DNA of 9,554 bases from contig JAAKFL010000064.1 in NCBI GenBank assembly GCA_011065065.1, forward strand, positions 1 to 9,554, given 5' to 3'. The notes below the pieces were generated by a model, which ran no database searches, was not told the DNA's origin, and worked only from the letters and a program-made list of their open reading frames with translations. Made by a program: the position numbers and the translations under genes. Below are positions 6,819 to 9,554 of the stretch, piece by piece; positions within the stretch are counted from its first letter, which is position 1, and every line of letters begins with the position of its first letter. The stretch is from Chlamydiota bacterium (lineage in GTDB: Bacteria > Chlamydiota > Chlamydiia > Chlamydiales > SLFE01).

Positions 6819-7497
6819 TTGGCGCCATATCATTTACCCCATTGGTTTCCTAGCAAACTTTCTATTTGCCATACGCTTTATCTACCAGTGGTTCTATAGC
6901 GAAGCCAAACAAAAGAGCATTGTTAATTCAGGATTCTGGAAAATTTCACTTCTCGGAAATTTCGTTATGATGGTGCACACCATGATCCAGTTGCAATTTG
7001 GTGTCTGTGTGATTCAGGCTTGGAATGGGGTTATCTCATGGCGAAACCTCAACCTAATGAAAGACACTTCTAAACAAGCGAAGTTGCCAACCGTTCTCTT
7101 TTTCTTTCTGTTCGCTTCGGGTGTGGTGATCATGTCTTTCTTGATTCAAAGCTGGGTTTTCTTTGATGGAGAATTCATTTGGGCCAGAACTCCCACATTT
7201 CTTGGGAAGCAAGACGATTTGCCCCTTGCCTGGCACCTTGTGGGAATTGCGGGAGTGATTTTATTTGCCAGCCGTTTTTGGGTACAGTGGTGGCGTTCAG
7301 AGATGCACCAGAAAAGTCATGTTGGAAGAACATTCTGGTGGATCAGCTTAATCGGTGCGACCATTTCCGCCATTTACTTCATTCGATTACACGACATCGT
7401 CAACTGTGTGGGGCCCACCTTAGGATTAATCCCCTACATTCGGAACCTCATGTTAATTAATAAACATCGTTCCAAAAAGGCTATGGTTAAATCATGA
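6808..7497 (+). CDS. Membrane protein with two LAB_N (lipid A biosynthesis N-terminal) repeats
   Basis: 229 residues, strongly hydrophobic. Two similar halves are visible: residues 8-83, with RFIYQWFYSE, FWKISLLG and ISWRNL, and residues 141-217, with RFWVQWWRSE, FWWISLIG and IPYIRNL. Each matches the LAB_N pattern and would make three membrane helices. A separate hydrophobic stretch at 95-118 would be a linker helix, giving a 3+1+3 layout. LAB_N has been grouped with the PQ-loop/SWEET superfamily, as I recall, so a transport or flipping role is possible. The gene begins inside the end of the glycosyltransferase gene and ends with ATGA overlapping lpxB. In Chlamydia the equivalent region is, as I recall, fused to the N-terminus of LpxB; here it is free-standing. 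It is not itself a lipid A disaccharide synthase despite the domain name. The exact function is unknown. Confidence 0.85.
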   Translation: MEFDWRHIIYPIGFLANFLFAIRFIYQWFYSEAKQKSIVNSGFWKISLLGNFVMMVHTMIQLQFGVCVIQAWNGVISWRNLNLMKDTSKQAKLPTVLFFFLFASGVVIMSFLIQSWVFFDGEFIWARTPTFLGKQDDLPLAWHLVGIAGVILFASRFWVQWWRSEMHQKSHVGRTFWWISLIGATISAIYFIRLHDIVNCVGPTLGLIPYIRNLMLINKHRSKKAMVKS

Positions 7498-8636
7498 GTT
7501 CAATTTTTGTCTTGGCCGGTGAAGCCAGCGGAGATCTCTTAGGAGGTCAACTCATTTCCTCGCTGAAAAAAGAAAGTCCTTCTTTGAAGATATGGGGAGT
7601 AGGTGGCGCAAAGATGCGTCAGGAGGAATTTGAGTGTCTGATGCCGATGGAAGAATTTCAGGTGATGGGTTTTCGTGAAATTCTTTTCCGCCCTTTTTCG
7701 ATCATTTCGCAATTTAGAACTCTTCGCAATCAAATCTTAGAAAGACATCCCGACATTGTTGTTCTGATTGATTACCCTGGATTTAATTTACGTCTCGCCA
7801 AAAGTCTTCGAAAAAAAGGGTTCCAAGGGAAAATTGTTCAGTATGTGTCCCCATCTGTCTGGGTGTGGGGAAAAGGCCGCATTCAGACTCTCGCCAACAA
7901 TCACGACCTCCTTTTGACAATTCTTCCCTTCGTACCACCACTTTATTCTCACACCAGTTTGAGGACCGAGTATGTAGGATGCCCCGTCATTGAGGACATA
8001 CAAAAATATGAGCAATCCCCGACTCCCCTGACGATACATCCTCACAAAAAAATCCTGGGAATCTTTCCTGGTAGCCGACGAGCGGAAATCGAGAACAATT
8101 TTGCGTTGCAGCTAGAAGTGGCCAAAGCCATTGTGCGAGACGTGCCTAATTTTCATGTAGCGGTTTCATGTTCACAACCGCAATATCGAAAGTTAATTGA
8201 CGAATATGTCAACAAAGCTCAGTTGGGAGACAACCTGACGGTTGTCGAAGGAAATGAAACTTATCCTTTGATGGAAGCTTGTGATATCGCTTTGGCGAAA
8301 TCGGGAACGGTCACGCTGGAATTGGCCATGTTCAGAAAGCCAACAGCAGTGGTGTATCAAGTCGATCGCTTCAACCGTTTTGTGGCCAAGCATGTTTTGC
8401 GGCTGAATTTGACTCATGTCGCGCTTACGAATCTGTTAGCAAAGCGATTTATTCAACCGGAATTTATTCTCGAGCCGTTCACCAAAGAAGAGCTCATTGG
8501 GGCAGTCAAGGGGTTGGCAGTTGATGAGGGAGTGCGGAAAAAGTGCCTTGAGGGGTATGAGGAGGTCGCTGACATGCTGGGCAAGAAAAAGGCAAGCGCG
8601 GAAGCTGCTAAAGCAATCTTGAGCTTAATCGGTTAA
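7494..8636 (+). CDS. lpxB: Lipid-A-disaccharide synthase
   Basis: Family GT19 enzyme at the cytoplasmic face of the inner membrane. It joins UDP-2,3-diacylglucosamine to lipid X (2,3-diacylglucosamine-1-phosphate), forming the beta-1,6 disaccharide of lipid A. The 380-residue length is close to that of stand-alone LpxB proteins such as E. coli's. Motifs: AGEASGD (8-14), LIDYPGFN (91-98) with the conserved Asp93, YVSPSVWVW (117-125), the donor-binding FPGSRRAEIE (191-200), AKSGTVTLE (268-276) and the C-terminal PEF (322-324). The ATG at 7494 overlaps the LAB_N stop (ATGA). Only a weak, distant AAGG precedes it, so translation is probably coupled to the upstream gene. It is the last gene of the operon; the downstream 48 bases are AT-rich with only a weak inverted repeat (TTTAAT/ATTAAA, 8662-8680) before the REP-like repeat begins. 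Confidence 0.97.
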   Translation: MSSIFVLAGEASGDLLGGQLISSLKKESPSLKIWGVGGAKMRQEEFECLMPMEEFQVMGFREILFRPFSIISQFRTLRNQILERHPDIVVLIDYPGFNLRLAKSLRKKGFQGKIVQYVSPSVWVWGKGRIQTLANNHDLLLTILPFVPPLYSHTSLRTEYVGCPVIEDIQKYEQSPTPLTIHPHKKILGIFPGSRRAEIENNFALQLEVAKAIVRDVPNFHVAVSCSQPQYRKLIDEYVNKAQLGDNLTVVEGNETYPLMEACDIALAKSGTVTLELAMFRKPTAVVYQVDRFNRFVAKHVLRLNLTHVALTNLLAKRFIQPEFILEPFTKEELIGAVKGLAVDEGVRKKCLEGYEEVADMLGKKKASAEAAKAILSLIG

Positions 8637-8684
8637 ATCATTTCATATTTATTTTCGATCGTTTAATATTTTTCATTAAATCTT

Positions 8685-8759
8685 CCCCCGGTAGGGGGAT
8701 CAAGAAGTTAGCCCCGCGTGGAGACGACGAGCCCTGCGAGGAGTCGTAACGTGGGGTTA
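8685..8759 (+). repeat. REP-like repeat, left copy (75 bp)
   Basis: Hairpin A is CCCCC-GGTA-GGGGG (8685-8698). After a 10-base spacer, hairpin B has an outer stem TAGCCCCGCGT (8709-8719) with ACGTGGGGTTA (8749-8759), fully paired as RNA with two G-U pairs. Inside it is an inner stem ACGAC (8724-8728) with GTCGT (8743-8747). Compared with the right copy read in reverse complement, 69 of 75 positions agree with no gaps. The outer stem of hairpin B is identical in both copies. Confidence 0.85.
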
Positions 8760-8776
8760 TAATGAAAAAAAAAATA

Positions 8777-8794
8777 TCGCCGCGGCAGCGGCGA
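8777..8794 (+). repeat. GC-rich hairpin in the transposase leader
   Basis: TCGCCGC (8777-8783) and GCGGCGA (8788-8794) form a perfect 7-bp stem with loop GGCA. It lies just before the ribosome binding site of the transposase gene and has an inverted partner at 9268-9285. It could limit translation of the transposase or be a recognition structure. Confidence 0.75.
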
Positions 8795-8795
8795 A

Positions 8796-8801
8796 AGGAA
8801 G
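8796..8801 (+). promoter_or_regulatory. Ribosome binding site deciding the transposase start
   Basis: AGGAAG sits 8 bases before the ATG at 8810. The upstream in-frame ATG at 8762 is preceded only by the REP repeat, and its 16-codon extension reads through a poly-A run and the hairpin. The shorter form is therefore favoured. Confidence 0.75.
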
Positions 8802-8809
8802 TGCTAAAT

Positions 8810-9262
8810 ATGACCCATTCATACAGAGTTCATTTTTTTCATTTAATTTGGTCCACAAAAAACAGATCACCATGGATCAACAAACAGTTCCAGTCAAACC
8901 TCTTTCCTTATTTGGGTGGAATCATTAGAACCCACAAGGGTAAATTGATAGAAATCGGTGGAATGCCGGATCATATCCATATGCTTATTGAACTCAGCTC
9001 GCTTGATAAGTTCTCTTCTGTTATTCGGGATATAAAAGCCAGTTCCTCGAGATGGGTCCACAAAAAATATCCTGACCTAATCAATTTTGCATGGCAAGAA
9101 GGATATGGTTCATTCTCTGTCAGCTATTCTGCATTGGAACATGTGAGGAGTTATATCAAAAATCAGGAAAAGCATCATTCTCATATGTCATTTGATGAAG
9201 AGTACACTCGATTTTTAAAACTCCATCAAATTAATTATGATGAACGATTCGTTCTCGGATGA
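8810..9262 (+). CDS. REP-associated tyrosine transposase (Y1, IS200-like)
   Basis: A 150-residue single-domain Y1 HUH nuclease that cuts and rejoins single-stranded DNA through a tyrosine. Visible motifs: the HUH metal-binding pair in MPDHIHMLIEL (His55, His57), FAWQEGYGSFSVS (93-105), and the catalytic tyrosine Tyr115 in SYIKNQEKHH (114-123). The N-terminus (YRVHFFHLIWSTKNRSPW) has the HLIWSTK pattern common in this family. The length is normal and the motifs are complete, so it is probably functional. It lies between inverted REP-like repeats, matching the RAYT arrangement rather than a classical IS200 with short ends and a tnpB partner; no tnpB is present. Transposition may be rare; RAYTs are usually stable, single-copy genes that spread the REP sequences. 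Confidence 0.93.
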   Translation: MTHSYRVHFFHLIWSTKNRSPWINKQFQSNLFPYLGGIIRTHKGKLIEIGGMPDHIHMLIELSSLDKFSSVIRDIKASSSRWVHKKYPDLINFAWQEGYGSFSVSYSALEHVRSYIKNQEKHHSHMSFDEEYTRFLKLHQINYDERFVLG

Positions 9263-9267
9263 TTCTT

Positions 9268-9285
9268 GCGCCGCTACCGCGGCGC
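9268..9285 (-). repeat. GC-rich hairpin after the transposase gene
   Basis: GCGCCGC (9268-9274) and GCGGCGC (9279-9285) form a perfect 7-bp stem with loop TACC. Read on the minus strand, the loop is GGTA and the core CGCCGC..GCGGCG equals that of the hairpin at 8777-8794, so the pair is an inverted repeat inside the 75-bp one. It begins 5 bases after the transposase stop and could also slow RNA decay or transcription, although no T-run follows. Confidence 0.75.
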
Positions 9286-9302
9286 TATGTTTTGGTTTAT
9301 CG

Positions 9303-9377
9303 TAACCCCACGTTCCGACTCCTCGCAAAGCTCGTCGTCTACACGCGGGGCTAACCACTTGATCCCCCTACCGGGGG
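9303..9377 (-). repeat. REP-like repeat, right copy (75 bp, inverted)
   Basis: Reverse complement of the left copy with six substitutions and no gaps. Outer stem TAACCCCACGT (9303-9313) with ACGCGGGGCTA (9343-9353); hairpin A is CCCCC-TACC-GGGGG (9364-9377). Substitutions fall in the spacer, the inner loop (CCC in the left copy, TTT here) and the base of the inner stem, leaving the outer stem and hairpin A unchanged. Confidence 0.85.
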
Positions 9378-9399
9378 CAAATTTCGATCAGACACACCA

Positions 9400-9430
9400 T
9401 AACCCCACGTTCCGACTTTTCGAAAAGCGC
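9400..9430 (-). repeat. Truncated third REP-like copy
   Basis: The first 18 bases (9400-9417) equal 9303-9320 of the right copy. Over 31 bases, 27 agree. The copy then stops, lacking the other arm of hairpin B and all of hairpin A. It has the same orientation as the right copy, 97 bases away. It also contains the perfect palindrome CTTTTCGAAAAG (9416-9427). Confidence 0.7.
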
Positions 9431-9444
9431 AGGCAAGGCTACGC
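9423..9444 (-). terminator. Possible intrinsic terminator of the minus-strand gene at the right edge
   Basis: On the minus strand, GCGTAG (9444-9439) can pair with CTGCGC (9432-9427), with one G-U pair, around a 6-base loop. TTTT follows at once (9426-9423). It lies 18 bases after the stop codon at 9463-9465. The T-run is short, so confidence is limited. Confidence 0.35.
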
Positions 9445-9462
9445 ACTCCAAAAACTGACTTA

Positions 9463-9554
9463 TTACCACGCTTCTTTGACACGCTCCCACGCCTTCTGAT
9501 ACAACCGAATGTCCTCCCCTAAATCCTCTAATGGCTCCAACTTTTCCTGAATCT
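9463..9554 (-). CDS. Unrecognised protein, C-terminal 29 residues only
   Basis: A minus-strand frame enters from the right edge and stops at TAA (9465-9463). The visible peptide is charged and helix-like: it contains EPLEDLGEDIRLYQKAW and ends ERVKEAW. Its composition looks like genuine protein, unlike the other frames here. The end is similar in style to the C-terminus of small antitoxins such as Phd/YefM, but too little is visible to assign a family. Confidence 0.5.
   Translation of the reverse strand, partial: IQEKLEPLEDLGEDIRLYQKAWERVKEAW

Larger units (their letters stand above)
8685..9377. mobile_element. REP/RAYT element: IS200-like transposase gene framed by inverted REP-like repeats
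   Basis: A 693-bp unit with mirror symmetry: a 75-bp two-hairpin repeat, a short GC-rich hairpin, the transposase gene, a matching hairpin, and the 75-bp repeat inverted. This is the arrangement described for REP-associated tyrosine transposases in gammaproteobacteria, where the single-copy transposase sits between inverted REPs. No insertion target duplication is expected for this class. Whether it is still mobile cannot be told; the gene is intact. Confidence 0.75.

Noticed and set aside
8685..8698. CCCCC-GGTA-GGGGG hairpin as the lpxB terminator
   Set aside because: No T-run follows on the plus strand and the same hairpin is repeated at the other side of the transposase gene, so it is better explained as part of the repeat, though it could still affect the 3' end of the lpxB transcript.
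8762..8809. Extended transposase N-terminus from the ATG at 8762
   Set aside because: The extension is translated from a poly-A run and a perfect hairpin, and lacks a ribosome binding site; the ATG at 8810 has one and gives the normal family length.
9266..9499. 77-residue plus-strand open frame after the transposase gene
   Set aside because: It runs through the hairpin, the right REP-like repeat and the truncated copy, starts at a weak codon, and its composition is not protein-like. It also overlaps the more convincing minus-strand coding end at 9463-9554.

Overview
The window looks like a chromosomal segment of a bacterium of the Chlamydiae, most likely an environmental (Parachlamydia/Waddlia-type) lineage rather than Chlamydia itself. 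This rests on gene content, gene order and remembered similarity of the protein motifs, not on a database search. glmM-glmS and pcnB-lpxB are neighbours in chlamydial genomes as I recall them. The PcnB and GlmM proteins read like chlamydial versions, and the glycan genes suit an outer-membrane, lipid A-making cell. The base composition is moderately AT-rich. The genus is a guess.

Layout. (1) Positions 1-534: the 3' end of a plus-strand gene for a probable outer-membrane beta-barrel protein. It converges on glmS, with a long imperfect hairpin between the two stops. (2) 571-3772: a minus-strand glmM-glmS operon with one base between the genes. It makes glucosamine-6-phosphate and glucosamine-1-phosphate, the route to UDP-GlcNAc for lipid A and peptidoglycan. 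(3) About 3773-4103: a divergent promoter region with candidate promoters for both sides, an inverted repeat, and a stretch resembling a decayed copy of the REP-like repeat found at the right end. (4) 4104-8636: a tightly packed plus-strand operon in which every junction overlaps: pcnB, an alpha/beta hydrolase, a family 2 glycosyltransferase, a membrane protein with two LAB_N repeats, and lpxB. (5) 8685-9430: a REP-associated tyrosine transposase (RAYT/IS200-like) gene in a nested inverted-repeat frame: two 75-bp imperfect inverted copies of a two-hairpin repeat outside, and two short GC-rich hairpins inside. A truncated third copy follows. (6) 9463-9554: the 3' end of an unrecognised minus-strand gene.

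How it fits together. glmS and glmM supply the amino sugar, and lpxB makes the lipid A disaccharide from UDP-GlcNAc-derived precursors. The glycosyltransferase and the LAB_N protein lie directly upstream of lpxB with overlapping reading frames. In Chlamydia, as I recall, LpxB is a protein of about 600 residues with a LAB_N-type N-terminal part. Here the same two parts are separate genes (229 + 380 residues). The LAB_N protein has an apparent 3+1+3 membrane-segment layout like SWEET transporters. A possible reading is that the glycosyltransferase makes a lipid-linked sugar that the LAB_N protein moves across the inner membrane for envelope glycan modification. This is inference.
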